Shown piece by piece: positions 1 through 8,907 of a stretch of 64,000 nt of DNA; within the stretch, counting starts at the first letter, position 1; each line of letters begins with the position of its first letter. Origin of the DNA: Streptomyces venezuelae ATCC 10712. GTDB taxonomy: Bacteria > Actinomycetota > Actinomycetes > Streptomycetales > Streptomycetaceae. A program made the translations under genes and the position numbers. The notes beneath the pieces were generated by a model that ran no database searches, was not told the origin of the DNA, and was given only the letters and a program-made list of their open reading frames with translations. Location: assembly GCF_008639165.1 (NCBI RefSeq), contig NZ_CP029197.1, positions 3,162,001 to 3,226,000 on the forward strand. The letters are read 5' to 3'.

Positions 1-160
1 CAAAGAGGCGGATTGCGGAAATAACGCCCCTACTTGCCTTCCGGTGGAGGCCGTTTACGCAGGTGAGAGGTGACGGGAGCAAAGTTTGCGGGTGGGACAC
101 GCCAGTTGGGACGAAGAGACCCATGTCTCACTTGCCCAGAACCGGACATACGCCCCCGAA
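1..160. other. window edge without a recognisable gene
   Basis: No credible coding region is visible. On the minus strand this is the sequence downstream of the Rpf gene and probably upstream of the next gene to the left, which is outside the window. In Streptomyces an rpf gene is known to carry a c-di-AMP (ydaO-type) riboswitch leader; I looked for its conserved core here and cannot demonstrate it. Confidence 0.3.
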
Positions 161-1276
161 CTACTCCGCCTTCGTCAGCGAACCGTTCGTCAGGTCGAGG
201 CTCTGACCAGGGAGGATGAGGTCCGGATCGACGCCCACGATCTGCCGGTTGGCGTCGTAGAGGGCGGTCCAGCCTCCGGGGAGTTCGTTCTCCTGTGCAA
301 TGTCGGACAGGCTGTCGCCCGGCTGCACGGTGTACGCGTCCGAGTTGCCCTGACTGTCCGTTGCGCCCGACTTCTTCGCGGCGTCAGCTGACGGGGTGTT
401 CAGCGGCTTTTCGGTGAGGTTGTTCGCAGACGAAGCATGTCTACCCGATTCGGATGAACTGTCCGGCTTGCCGCTTTCCTCCGGCGCGGCCTCGCCGCGG
501 TGCTTGCCCGTTCCGGCGCCCGGAGTGGCCGACGACACGTCACCCGAGGGCGCGCCGGGGGTGGTGGGGGTGCCGGGCGTCACGGGCGTGCCCGGCGTGC
601 CGGAGCCCTCGGGCGTGGCGGGGGCCGTCGGCGAGACGGGGCTCACCGGGGTGGTCGGCGTGACCGGCGCGGTCGGCGAGACGGTTCCGGTGGGCGCGGT
701 CGGCGAGCCGGGCGGGGCGGTCCGCTGCGCGCCCTGCGTCTTCCCGGCGCCCGGGGCGGTCGTGGCTTCCCCGGCCTGCTTCGTGGCGTCCGCGGCCGTC
801 CCGGAGGCGCCGGGCAGCCCCGTGGTCCAGTTCGACTCGGGCACGGGCCCGGTGGGGGCCTTCGGGAGGTTGGCGGGGCCGGGGTCCACGCCAGGCGCGG
901 TTCCGTCGTTCGTCAGGCCGGCGATCGGCGCACAGGTGGCCCAGTCGTTGGAGCCCTTGGCAAGGGCCTTCTCGGCCACCGCGATCTGCTGGGCGCGGCT
1001 GGCCAGGTCGGGGCTGGGCGCGTAGGCGAGGCCGCCGTGCCGCTCCCAGCTGTCCTGGGTGAACTGGAGCCCGCCGTACATGCCGTTGCCGAAGTTGGCG
1101 CTCCACTGGCCGCCGGACTCGCACTCGGCGACCCGGTCCCAGGTGGCGGCGTCGGCGGCGGAGGCGGATCCCGTGGCGAGCAGCGGCAGTGCCATGGCGG
1201 ACCCGGTCACGCCCGCGGCGACGACGAGGGCGGGGGCCTGACGGGGGCGACGGTGTCGTCCGTTACCGGAACGCAT
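161..1276 (-). CDS. Rpf-like secreted transglycosylase with C-terminal LysM
   Basis: This is a resuscitation-promoting-factor family protein, a lysozyme-like peptidoglycan hydrolase used in spore germination and wall remodelling. Residues 1-41 form a secretion signal with an arginine-rich start and an Ala-rich core. The Rpf domain spans about residues 43-118 and contains the CESGG motif with the catalytic glutamate at E53, followed by the conserved GNGMYGGLQF stretch. Residues 120-310 are a low-complexity Pro/Thr/Gly/Ala linker. A LysM peptidoglycan-binding domain (YTVQPGDSLSDIA onward) fills residues 315-362. The ATG start at 1276 has a GAAAGG ribosome site about 9 bases upstream. Its neighbour on the right is a P450 gene on the same strand. 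I cannot decide which of the several Streptomyces rpf paralogues this is. Confidence 0.9.
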   Translation of the reverse strand: MRSGNGRHRRPRQAPALVVAAGVTGSAMALPLLATGSASAADAATWDRVAECESGGQWSANFGNGMYGGLQFTQDSWERHGGLAYAPSPDLASRAQQIAVAEKALAKGSNDWATCAPIAGLTNDGTAPGVDPGPANLPKAPTGPVPESNWTTGLPGASGTAADATKQAGEATTAPGAGKTQGAQRTAPPGSPTAPTGTVSPTAPVTPTTPVSPVSPTAPATPEGSGTPGTPVTPGTPTTPGAPSGDVSSATPGAGTGKHRGEAAPEESGKPDSSSESGRHASSANNLTEKPLNTPSADAAKKSGATDSQGNSDAYTVQPGDSLSDIAQENELPGGWTALYDANRQIVGVDPDLILPGQSLDLTNGSLTKAE

Positions 1277-1440
1277 AGGAGCGCCTTTCGCGTGACGGCT
1301 GTGATGCCTGTGAGGCGAGCCGAGTTATGGAATCACGTTGACGAACTGAGCTGACGGGGAACGTAGCCGTATTCGAACGCTCATCACAAGTCGATGCACC
1401 CGCGATCACGTGAAGATCACAGTTCTGATGTGCCGTCAGT

Positions 1441-2718
1441 TCAGTGGACCCGTACGGAAGGGGAGAACTCCACCGGAAGCGTGCGCAAACCCCGCATGAT
1501 GAGCCCGCCGCGCCACCGCAGTTCGGCCGGATCGGCGGCAAGTCGCAGGTCCGGAAGCCGAGTCAGCAGGGTCGCGAGCGCGGTCTGCCCTTCGAGCCGC
1601 GCGAGCGGCGCGCCCAGGCAGTAGTGGATGCCGTGCCCGTACCCCAGGTGCTGGTTGTCGCGCCGGGCGAGGTCGAGCACGTCCGGCCGGTCGAACCGCT
1701 CCGGGTCCCGGTCGGCGGCCGCGAGGACCACGAGCACCGGGTCGCCCGCCGGGATGTCCTGCCCGCCGAGGGTCAGCGGCTCGGTCGCGTACCGCCAGGT
1801 GGCCATCTCCACCGGCCCGTCGTACCGCAGCAGCTCCTCGATCCCGGTCTCCAGGAGCCCGGTCTCGCCGGCCGCGAGCGAGGTCTGCAGCCGCTCGCGC
1901 TGCCCGGGGTGGCGCAGCAGCTGGTACACGCCGTTGCCGATGAGGTTGACGGTGGTCTCGAAGCCGGCGAAGAGCAGGATGAAGGCCATGGCGGCCGCCT
2001 CGTTCTCGGTGAGGTGCTCCCCGTGGTCGGAGGCCTTGATGAGCCCCGAGATGAGGTCGTCCCCGGGCGCTTCGCGCTTGCGGTGGATCAGCTCGGCGAG
2101 ATAGCCGCGCATCTTCTTCACCGACCGCGCGACCCCGCCGCGCGGCCCGCCGCCGTGCCGGATCATCATCCCGGCCCAGTCCCGGAAGTCGTCCTGGTCC
2201 TCCTCGGGCACGCCGAGCAGGTCGCAGATCGCGTAGATGGGCAGCGGGAAGGCGAAGTCGTGGATGAGGTCCGCGCTCCCCTTCGTCACGAAGGCGTCGA
2301 TCAGCCGGTCGGTCAGCTCCTGCACCCGCGGCGTGAACTCGGCGACCCGGCGCGGGGTGAAGGCCTTCGAGACGAGCCGCCGCAGCCGGGTGTGGTCCGG
2401 CGGGTCGATGTTGAGCAGATGCGTCATCAGCTCGGCCTTGCGCTCGCCCGGAATGCCCGTCTTGCCCTTGGCGTGCGGGGACTCGTCGTGGTGCGCCGGG
2501 TTCTTGGAGAGCCGCTGGTCGGCCAGCGCCTGCCGGGCGTCCCCGTACCGCGTCACCAGCCACGCCTCGACCCCGCTGGGCAGCGTCGTCCGGTGCACGG
2601 GCGCGTGCTCCCGCAGCCAGGCGTACGCGGGATACGGATCGCTCGCGAACTCCCAGGTGAAGAGCTCGGGAGCGGGGGACGACACGGGGCAGGAGGCGGG
2701 TTCGGGGGTGGTGCTCAC
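1441..2718 (-). CDS. cytochrome P450 (CYP107-like)
   Basis: This is a soluble bacterial class I P450 monooxygenase of 425 residues, the usual length. The I-helix oxygen-activation motif AGFETT, the K-helix ExxR in EELLRY and the heme-binding loop LGYGHGIHYCLG with the cysteine ligand at C367 are all present. The substrate cannot be inferred from sequence. From memory, the position next to rpf and a flavohemoprotein matches S. coelicolor CYP107U1 (SCO3099), which is linked to sporulation; that assignment is inference. No ferredoxin gene is adjacent. A divergent globin-reductase starts less than 100 bases away, so the two could share a control region. The start at 2718 is the first start codon that gives the normal short P450 N-terminus. 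Confidence 0.92.
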   Translation of the reverse strand: MSTTPEPASCPVSSPAPELFTWEFASDPYPAYAWLREHAPVHRTTLPSGVEAWLVTRYGDARQALADQRLSKNPAHHDESPHAKGKTGIPGERKAELMTHLLNIDPPDHTRLRRLVSKAFTPRRVAEFTPRVQELTDRLIDAFVTKGSADLIHDFAFPLPIYAICDLLGVPEEDQDDFRDWAGMMIRHGGGPRGGVARSVKKMRGYLAELIHRKREAPGDDLISGLIKASDHGEHLTENEAAAMAFILLFAGFETTVNLIGNGVYQLLRHPGQRERLQTSLAAGETGLLETGIEELLRYDGPVEMATWRYATEPLTLGGQDIPAGDPVLVVLAAADRDPERFDRPDVLDLARRDNQHLGYGHGIHYCLGAPLARLEGQTALATLLTRLPDLRLAADPAELRWRGGLIMRGLRTLPVEFSPSVRVH

Positions 2719-2777
2719 TCCCCGACCGTACAGGGCCGTGCGGGACCGTCCGGGAGGTGACGTCCGGCGGATCCCGT

Positions 2778-2805
2778 GATCAAGAAGGGGGTGGTGCCCT
2801 AGATT
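2778..2805 (+). promoter_or_regulatory. candidate promoter giving a leaderless transcript
   Basis: A TGATCA hexamer and a TAGATT -10 box (2800-2805) are separated by 16 bases. The GTG at 2813 begins 7 bases after the -10 box, where transcription would start, so the mRNA is probably leaderless. There is no well-placed Shine-Dalgarno for this start. Confidence 0.45.
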
Positions 2806-2812
2806 CTTGTCG

Positions 2813-4024
2813 GTGGATCCTCAGATGCTCAGAAGCACGTTCGCGGTCGTCGAGAGACGGGCCGAACACGCCGTCACCTTCTTCTACTCGCATCTTTTCT
2901 GGAACAACCCCGCCATGCGCGAACTGTTCCCCGAGGACATGCAGCCCCAGCGGGACCGGCTGTTCGCCGCGCTCACCCACGTCGTGACCCACCTGGAGTC
3001 CCCCGGGCTCGCCGAGTACCTCGGGCAGCTCGGCCGCGACCACCGCAAGTTCCTCGCCTCCCCCGCGCTGTACGCCGCCGTCGGGTCGAGCCTGAACGCC
3101 GCCTTCGCGCACGCCGCCGGGGCCGCCTGGAGCCTGGAGGCCGAGAAGGCCTGGAGCGAGGCGTACGGACACGTCGCCGACCTGATGCTGGCGGGGGCCC
3201 GGGAGGCGGCGCGGGCCGGGGAGCCGGCCTGGTGGGACGCGGACGTCGTCCGGCACCTGCGGTACGGCGAGGACCTGGCCGTCCTCACCCTGCGGCCGCG
3301 GCAGCCGTTCCCCTTCCTCCCCGGTCAGTACGTCAGCGTCAGCTCCCTGCGCGTCCCCCGCGTCTGGCGCACCTACTCCCTGGCGGACGCGCCCCGCCCC
3401 GACGGCACCCTCGAACTCCATGTGAGCCGCATCCCCGGCGGCGTGATGAGCACGGCCCTCGTCGACGAGACGGGCCCGGGCGAGACCCTGCGGCTCAGCG
3501 TCCCCGGCGGCGGCCTCACCGCGCGCACCGAGCCCGGCGGTCTGCGCACCTATATATGCGCGGGTACGGGCTGGGCCCCGGTGCGGGCGCTCCTCGCGGA
3601 GGCGGCGGAGACCGAACCGGAGCTGAAGGGCCGGCTGTTCGTGGTGGCCAGGGCGAAGGAGTACCTGTACGGGCGGCACGACGTCGAGCGGTTCAGGGAA
3701 CGGCTCGACGGGCTCAGCGTCACCTACATCACCTCCGCGCCCGGGCACCGCAAGGACCAGGCGACCGAGCGGCTGCTCCAGTCGCTGCGGGCCTGCGTCC
3801 ACTGGGCGGCGCACGACGTGTACCTGGCGGGCCCGCCCGGCTTCCTCACGGAGGTCGCGGAGGTCCTGGAGGAGCTCGGCACCGCACCGGACCGCATCCA
3901 CCACGACACCCTGCCGCCGGTCGGCCGCTTCACCGTCCGCCCGAACACCGCCGCCGAACGCCTCCTGGGCCCGCCCCCGCCGCTCTGGCACAACCCGAGC
4001 GCCCGCGCACCCCGCGAACCCTGA
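2813..4024 (+). CDS. flavohemoprotein-like globin/FAD/NAD oxidoreductase
   Basis: The protein is a globin fused to a ferredoxin-NADP reductase type module (403 residues). Residues 1-130 are the globin: the B10 tyrosine lies in FFYSHLF and the proximal heme histidine in RDHRKF (about H77). The FAD domain follows, with the RTYS motif in VWRTYSLAD, and then the NAD-binding domain with CAGTGWAP. This order is that of Hmp-type proteins, which use NAD(P)H to oxidise nitric oxide to nitrate, but activity is inferred. The start is GTG 2813 because a -10-like TAGATT lies just upstream; a TTG two codons earlier is also possible. The C-terminal 30 residues are Pro-rich and probably unstructured. It is divergent from the P450 gene; the reductase domain might also serve as an electron donor, but nothing in the sequence proves this. 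Confidence 0.85.
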   Translation: MDPQMLRSTFAVVERRAEHAVTFFYSHLFWNNPAMRELFPEDMQPQRDRLFAALTHVVTHLESPGLAEYLGQLGRDHRKFLASPALYAAVGSSLNAAFAHAAGAAWSLEAEKAWSEAYGHVADLMLAGAREAARAGEPAWWDADVVRHLRYGEDLAVLTLRPRQPFPFLPGQYVSVSSLRVPRVWRTYSLADAPRPDGTLELHVSRIPGGVMSTALVDETGPGETLRLSVPGGGLTARTEPGGLRTYICAGTGWAPVRALLAEAAETEPELKGRLFVVARAKEYLYGRHDVERFRERLDGLSVTYITSAPGHRKDQATERLLQSLRACVHWAAHDVYLAGPPGFLTEVAEVLEELGTAPDRIHHDTLPPVGRFTVRPNTAAERLLGPPPPLWHNPSARAPREP

Positions 4025-4107
4025 CCCCCGGGACCGCGCACCCCGCGCCGGCCCGCCCCGGGCCCGCACCGCGCGCCGGCCCGCCCCCGCACGCGGGGCC
4101 CGAGCGG

Positions 4108-5073
4108 CTACGCGTGCACGCCCTCCGCCGCGCGGATCGCGTCCCGGTACGCGCGGGCCGCCGCCCGCAGCGCCGCCTCCGGGTCCACGCCGGCCGCCTC
4201 CGCCCGCACCGCGAGGGCGAGCAGCTCGTACCCGACGCCCTGCCCGGCCGGGACGGTCACGTCCAGGCCCGCCGTCCGCGCCCGGCCGCCGAGCTTCGCG
4301 GCGAGCGCAAGAGCCGGCTGCCCGAGCGGCACGCCGTCCGTCACGGACTCCCGCCGCTTCTCGATCTCCTTGGTGCGCAGCCAGTGGGCCCGTACGTCCT
4401 CCGGCGTCCGAGCCTCCGCGTCCCCGAAGACGTGCGGGTGCCGCAGGATCAGCTTCTCCGCCAGCGTCCCGGCGACGTCGTCCACGGAGAACGGCTCCTC
4501 CGGGTCCTCCTCGGCGATCCGGGCGTGGAACACGACCTGGAGGAGGACGTCCCCGAGCTCCTCGCGCAGCTCGTCCCGGTCGCCGTCCTCGATCGCCTCG
4601 ACGAGTTCGTACGCCTCCTCGATGGCGTACTTGGCGAGCCCCCGGTGGGTCTGCTGCGAGGTCCAGGGGCACTCGCGCCGCACCCGGTCCATGATCTGCA
4701 CGAGGTCCAGCAGCCGCGCGCCGGGCAGGTCGTACGAGCCGGGCAGCAGCTCCAGGTCGGGCATCGAGAAGCGGCCCGAGCCGGCCAGCCGGGCGAGGCC
4801 GTCGGTCAGCCGCCGGTCGCCCTCGCCGGAGGGCAGCAGCAGGACCGTACGGCCGCCGGCGCAGGCCTCGACGAGCTCCTCGGCGGTGGGCCGCGCGTGC
4901 TCGACGGCGACCCCGGCCTCCCGCAGGTACGGCAGCTGGGGGTGGTGCTCGTCGGGGCAGAGGACCCGGTCCGCTCCGTGCAGCGCCTGCCAGGCGGGCC
5001 AGGACAGCAGTCCGGGGGCCACGCGGTGGCTGGCGGTCAGCAGGACGATGCGGCCGGGGCTCTCAGATGTCAC
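4108..5073 (-). CDS. mazG: nucleoside triphosphate pyrophosphohydrolase MazG
   Basis: This all-alpha NTP-PPase hydrolyses (d)NTPs to the monophosphate and pyrophosphate and is thought to clean up damaged nucleotides. The MazG core spans about residues 120-270, with CPWTSQQTH, the EEAYE helix, the EELGD helix and the RHPHVFG signature. The N-terminal 110 residues (VLLTASHRVAPGLLSW onward) are an extra domain typical of actinobacterial MazG and vaguely reminiscent of the methylase module in Bacillus YabN-type fusions, though without clear catalytic motifs. The C-terminal copy of a second MazG domain seen in E. coli is short here. The GTG start at 5073 follows from the N-terminal VLLT strand. 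The gene is followed on the same strand by nothing and preceded 19 bases away by the SurA-N lipoprotein gene, so the two may be cotranscribed. Confidence 0.9.
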   Translation of the reverse strand: MTSESPGRIVLLTASHRVAPGLLSWPAWQALHGADRVLCPDEHHPQLPYLREAGVAVEHARPTAEELVEACAGGRTVLLLPSGEGDRRLTDGLARLAGSGRFSMPDLELLPGSYDLPGARLLDLVQIMDRVRRECPWTSQQTHRGLAKYAIEEAYELVEAIEDGDRDELREELGDVLLQVVFHARIAEEDPEEPFSVDDVAGTLAEKLILRHPHVFGDAEARTPEDVRAHWLRTKEIEKRRESVTDGVPLGQPALALAAKLGGRARTAGLDVTVPAGQGVGYELLALAVRAEAAGVDPEAALRAAARAYRDAIRAAEGVHA

Positions 5074-5092
5074 CCCTTGAACTTACTCCGCC

Positions 5093-5737
5093 TCACGCAC
5101 CGGCCGGGACGGCGGCCGGGTCCTGGCTGAGCTGCCGCAGCCAGGGCTCGGTGCTGTCGGCGAGCCGGACCTGGGCGTCGTCCCAGGCGCCGTACCGCGG
5201 GTTCACGTCGATGGCGAGGGACTTGGACGCGGCGGAGAAGACGTCCGTGAGCTTCTTCTGGCCCTCGGGGCTGTCGGTGACGCCCAGCTTGGCGGCGATC
5301 TTGTTCATCAGGACGTTGCGGCGGACGACGTCCTCGATCTGGCCGGGGGCCACGCCCTGCTCCTGGAGGAGGACCGAGGCCAGCCGCTCCTCGCCGCCGC
5401 TCTCGCGGACGAACGCCGTCCTGGTCTGCTGGAGCTCGGCACGGGTGGCGGTGACGCCGTGGTCCGCGGCGACCTTGTCGACGACCCGGTCGAAGATCAT
5501 GCCGTTGAGCTTGCGGCGGGGCAGGTCACCGGTGGCCTGGACGAGCTGGGCGGCCTGCGGGGAGCGCTCCTGGGCGGCGCGGACGTCCTCGACCTGGGCC
5601 TGCAGGCTGGAGACGTCGATCCGTTCGCCGCCGACGACGGCCGCCGCTCCTGGGTGGGCGTCACCGCCGCAGGCGGTGAGCAGCGGGCCCGCGGCGAGCA
5701 GGGCGGCGGAGACGGTGAGCGCAGTGCGGCGGTGCAA
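5093..5737 (-). CDS. SurA N-terminal domain lipoprotein
   Basis: This is a small exported lipoprotein (214 residues). The signal peptide ends in the lipobox LLTAC, so lipidation at C23 is expected. The mature part is predicted alpha-helical and resembles the chaperone N-domain of SurA/PrsA, with GGERIDVSSLQAQV and the NGMIFDRVVDK helix. No parvulin-type prolyl isomerase domain follows, so it would act as a membrane-anchored chaperone rather than an isomerase. The start is a TTG at 5737 supported by GGAGG 5 bases upstream, which is better than any internal start. It lies just upstream of mazG on the same strand and divergent from the YfhO-type gene. Confidence 0.8.
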   Translation of the reverse strand: MHRRTALTVSAALLAAGPLLTACGGDAHPGAAAVVGGERIDVSSLQAQVEDVRAAQERSPQAAQLVQATGDLPRRKLNGMIFDRVVDKVAADHGVTATRAELQQTRTAFVRESGGEERLASVLLQEQGVAPGQIEDVVRRNVLMNKIAAKLGVTDSPEGQKKLTDVFSAASKSLAIDVNPRYGAWDDAQVRLADSTEPWLRQLSQDPAAVPAGA

Positions 5738-5979
5738 AGGAGCCTCCCGGGCTGGTCGTGCGACAGTGGAACGACCTTGCGGTGATCGATGTTAGGGAGT
5801 CGCCCGGGCCGGAGCCACTACTTCGGTGCGACTGTTTCCCCCAACGACTCAGCCGTACGCCGGGTGTCGGCCCGGGCCGGGCCGGCCGGGCCCCGTGGAT
5901 GACCGTCAGGCGACCATTGCGTGAACTGGCTCGCAGGGCCCGGCTCTCCCTGCTCGGACGCTGGCATATTCGACGCGTC

Positions 5980-8379
5980 ATGCCGAACGCCACCCGCATC
6001 CGGGGCGCCGCGCCGCGCCCCGTCCCGCTCTCCGCCGCCCGCCCCGCGACCCGGCTCGCCGCCGAGGGCCCGCGCGCGGTGCTCCTCGCCGGACTCCTCA
6101 CCGTGCTCGCCGTCTGCGGCGGCGACGCCGTCGCCCGGGTCTTCCCCTTCGGGCCGCGGCACCGGGCGGTCAACGACCTCGCCAACCAGTTCGTGCCCTT
6201 CCACGCGCACCTGTGGGACCTGCTGCGCGGCCGGGCCGACGGCGGGCTCCTGCTCGACTGGCAGGCGGGCTGGGGCACCAGCTTCCTCCCCGACTACGGC
6301 ACCTACGTGTCGAGCCCCTTCGCGCCGCTCGTCGCGCTCTTCCCGCGCGGGGACATCGAGTACGCGGTGTACGGCGTCACCGTCCTGAAGACGGCGGTCG
6401 CCGCGGCCGCCATGACCTTCCTGCTGCGCCGCCTCGGCCCCGGCACCTGGTGGTGGGCGGCGGTGCTCGGCGCCTCGTACGCGCTGTGCGGCTGGTCGCT
6501 CGCGGAGGGCACGTACAACCCGATGTGGCTGGACGGGCTGATCGCCTTCCCGCTGCTCTGCCTGGTGGGCGAGTGGGCACGGGAGGGCCGCCGCCCGCTC
6601 CTCGGCCCCCTGGTCGTGGCGGTCTGCTGGGTGGCGAACTTCTACACCGCGTACATGGCGACCCTCGGCGCGGCCCTCGTCCTCCTGGTCCGCCTCGCCG
6701 TGACGGACCAGGAGGACCGGGGCCGCGTCCGCACGGTGCTGCGAGCCGCCCTGACCACCGGCATCGGGATCGCGCTTTCGGCGCCCGTCCTCGTCCCCGT
6801 CTTCCTCGGTTCGCGGCACGCCCACCCGGGCGTGGTCAGGGACTTCGTCCCGGCGCCCGCCACCGACGTGCTCGCCCGGCTGCTCCCGGCGACGTACAGC
6901 TTCTCCACCCCGGCGGCCTTCGTCTGCACGGCGGTGCCGCTGCTCGTGGCGGTGCTGCTGTTCCGCCGGGACGTCCCCGGCCGCGAGCGGTGGCTGTGGC
7001 CGGGCCTGTGCGCGGCGGTCCTCGCCTCCTTGCAGTGGGGCCCGACGCACCTGCTGTGGCACGCCTTCGCCACGCCGAACGGCAGCCCGTACCGGCAGAC
7101 GTTCGTCCTCTCCGGCGTCCTCGTCCTGGCCGCGTGGACGGGCCTCGCCCACGGCCTCCCGGACCGCCGGGCGCTGCTCGGCGGCACGGCGGTGGTCGCG
7201 GTCCTGACCCTGGGCTCGCTGCCCAGCCCCTTCCTCACCTCCTGGGCCCTCCTCCTCACCGCCGGGGGCCTCGCGGCGGTGGCGGGCGCGCTGCTGCTCC
7301 CGAAACGGGGCCGGTACGGGCTGCTCGCCGCGCTCCTGGTCGCCGGCACCCTCGTCGGGCAGGCCGCGGCGACGACCGCGTACGCCGACCGGGAGCGGCT
7401 CGTCCGGCTCGACGACTACCCGCCGTGGGGCGCGGAGCACGAGCGGCGGGCCGCCGCGCTCGCCGCGGCGGACGGCTGGCCCGCGTACCGCACGGACCCG
7501 GGTCTCCCCCGGGTCGCGGGCAACGACCCGCTGCTCCTCGGCGGCCAGGGCGCCGCGTACTACAGCAGCCACACCCCGGCGGTCCTGACGGGGACGCTGG
7601 CCGCGCTCGGCGGCGGCTGGACCTCCCGCGGCCGGAACCTGCTGAGCCTCGACAACCCGGTGACGGACGCGCTGTTCGGGGTGGGGGCGCGCTGGCGGGA
7701 CGGGCAGGTGGTCCGCTCCGAGCCCCTCCCGCTGGTGACCGTACGCCCGCCGGGCCCGCCCCCGGTGTACGGCAGGTCGCCCTTCCACAACCAGGAACTC
7801 CTGCTGGGAGCCCAGGTGTACGAGGCCCCCGGGCCCGGCGGCGCCTGCCCGGTCGGCACGGAGGTCTTCCTGTGGGCGCCGGACGCGACGGGCACGGCCC
7901 GCCTGGGCGGGTACGAGACCCGCCTCCTCGGGGGCGGGCCGAAGCGCCGGGCGGCGCTGACGTCCCTGGGCGTCCAGCGGCGGCCGGGCCTCACCGCGCG
8001 GGTCCCGCCCGGCGGCACCGCCGAGATCGCCTGCCTGGACCACGACCGGCTGCGCACGGCGGTGACGGCGCTCCGCGCCCGCGCGGCGACGCGCACCGCC
8101 GTCCACGCCGACGGCCTGACGGCCACTCTGCCGCCCGGCACGACGGGCACGGCGGTGGTGGCGGCCCCGGCCATCGCCGGCTGGCGGTGCGGCGGCGCGA
8201 GTCCCACCCCGTACGGCGGCCTGCTGGCCGTCCCCGTCGCACCGGGCACGACCACCGTGAGCTGCACCTTCCGGCCCCCGGGCCTGACGCCGGGCCTGGC
8301 GGCCGGGGCAGCGGGTCTCGTGCTCCTCGCGGGACGGGTGGGGCTGGGGCGGCGGGCACGGCGGCAGCGGGCGGAGTGA
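5980..8379 (+). CDS. YfhO-family integral membrane protein
   Basis: This is a large polytopic membrane protein (799 residues) with about twelve hydrophobic segments between residues 20 and 470, a long extracytoplasmic part to about residue 760 and one C-terminal membrane span. The N-terminal loop pattern (NDLANQFVPFHAHLWDLLRG, GWGTSFLPDYGTY) is characteristic of YfhO proteins, which resemble GT-C-fold glycosyltransferases; in Gram-positive bacteria YfhO is implicated in glycosylating wall polymers such as lipoteichoic acid. The substrate here is unknown. The frame is open much further upstream, but ATG 5980 is chosen because the predicted protein begins just before the first membrane span and a CATATT -10-like box lies at 5965-5970, again hinting at a leaderless mRNA. 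It ends 12 bases from the convergent GNAT gene. Confidence 0.8.
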   Translation: MPNATRIRGAAPRPVPLSAARPATRLAAEGPRAVLLAGLLTVLAVCGGDAVARVFPFGPRHRAVNDLANQFVPFHAHLWDLLRGRADGGLLLDWQAGWGTSFLPDYGTYVSSPFAPLVALFPRGDIEYAVYGVTVLKTAVAAAAMTFLLRRLGPGTWWWAAVLGASYALCGWSLAEGTYNPMWLDGLIAFPLLCLVGEWAREGRRPLLGPLVVAVCWVANFYTAYMATLGAALVLLVRLAVTDQEDRGRVRTVLRAALTTGIGIALSAPVLVPVFLGSRHAHPGVVRDFVPAPATDVLARLLPATYSFSTPAAFVCTAVPLLVAVLLFRRDVPGRERWLWPGLCAAVLASLQWGPTHLLWHAFATPNGSPYRQTFVLSGVLVLAAWTGLAHGLPDRRALLGGTAVVAVLTLGSLPSPFLTSWALLLTAGGLAAVAGALLLPKRGRYGLLAALLVAGTLVGQAAATTAYADRERLVRLDDYPPWGAEHERRAAALAAADGWPAYRTDPGLPRVAGNDPLLLGGQGAAYYSSHTPAVLTGTLAALGGGWTSRGRNLLSLDNPVTDALFGVGARWRDGQVVRSEPLPLVTVRPPGPPPVYGRSPFHNQELLLGAQVYEAPGPGGACPVGTEVFLWAPDATGTARLGGYETRLLGGGPKRRAALTSLGVQRRPGLTARVPPGGTAEIACLDHDRLRTAVTALRARAATRTAVHADGLTATLPPGTTGTAVVAAPAIAGWRCGGASPTPYGGLLAVPVAPGTTTVSCTFRPPGLTPGLAAGAAGLVLLAGRVGLGRRARRQRAE

Positions 8380-8391
8380 GGGCCCGGCACC

Positions 8392-8907
8392 TCACACCAC
8401 CCGGCGCTCCCAGCGGACCTCGCCGTCCTCCAGGCGGTCGGTCGGAGTGAGGCCGGCCGCTCGGGCCACCGCCGCCGACGCCGTGTGGGCGGGATGCACG
8501 TGGGCCACCAGGAGCCGGGCGCCCTCGGAGACGAGCAGGGCCGTCAGCGCCCGGGCCGCCTCCGTCGCGATGCCGCGGCCCTGCCACTCCGTGCCGATCA
8601 CCCAGGCGACCTCCGCGACCCGGCCGCCGTCCGTGACGGTCGCCTGGACCGTCCCCGTCAGCCTCTCCTCGGCCCGCAGCCGCACCACCCAGTTCCGCCA
8701 GCGGACCCCGGGGTCCGGCGAGCCCGCCGCCAGCCGCCCGTACCGGGCCCGCAGTTCGGGCGGGGTCAGCGGGGCGCCGCCGATGAACACGTGCAGGGCC
8801 GGGTCGGCGAGGACCACGGCCATCTCGTCGGCGTGCGCGACGGCGAGCGGCACCAGGTCGAGGCGGTCGGTCCGTACCGTCACCCCGTCGTCGTCGGCGG
8901 CGCTCAC
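8392..8907 (-). CDS. GNAT-family N-acetyltransferase
   Basis: This is a 171-residue acetyltransferase of the RimJ/RimL-like group. It begins with the usual TDRLDLVPL strand and has the acetyl-CoA binding motif around EWQGRGIATEA (residues 108-118), followed by VAHVHPAHTASAAVARAAGL. The substrate is unknown; members modify proteins, amino acids or antibiotics. The reading frame continues far upstream without start support, and the true start is GTG 8907, which overlaps the stop of the DUF2625 gene in a GTGA junction, indicating translational coupling. Convergent with the YfhO-type gene. Confidence 0.85.
   Translation of the reverse strand: MSAADDDGVTVRTDRLDLVPLAVAHADEMAVVLADPALHVFIGGAPLTPPELRARYGRLAAGSPDPGVRWRNWVVRLRAEERLTGTVQATVTDGGRVAEVAWVIGTEWQGRGIATEAARALTALLVSEGARLLVAHVHPAHTASAAVARAAGLTPTDRLEDGEVRWERRVV

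Noticed and set aside
500..1354. Gly/Arg-rich plus-strand frame opposite the Rpf gene
   Set aside because: Low-complexity antisense of the Pro/Thr linker; no start support.
1261..1440. Possible c-di-AMP riboswitch or Crp site upstream of the Rpf gene
   Set aside because: The conserved riboswitch core is absent. GTGATCTTCAC and TCACGTGA are short palindromes but do not match the Crp spacing.
2780..4672. Minus-strand frame covering the globin-reductase and mazG genes
   Set aside because: Antisense frame rich in Arg/Gly/Ala with no homology pattern; both strands' real genes are clear.
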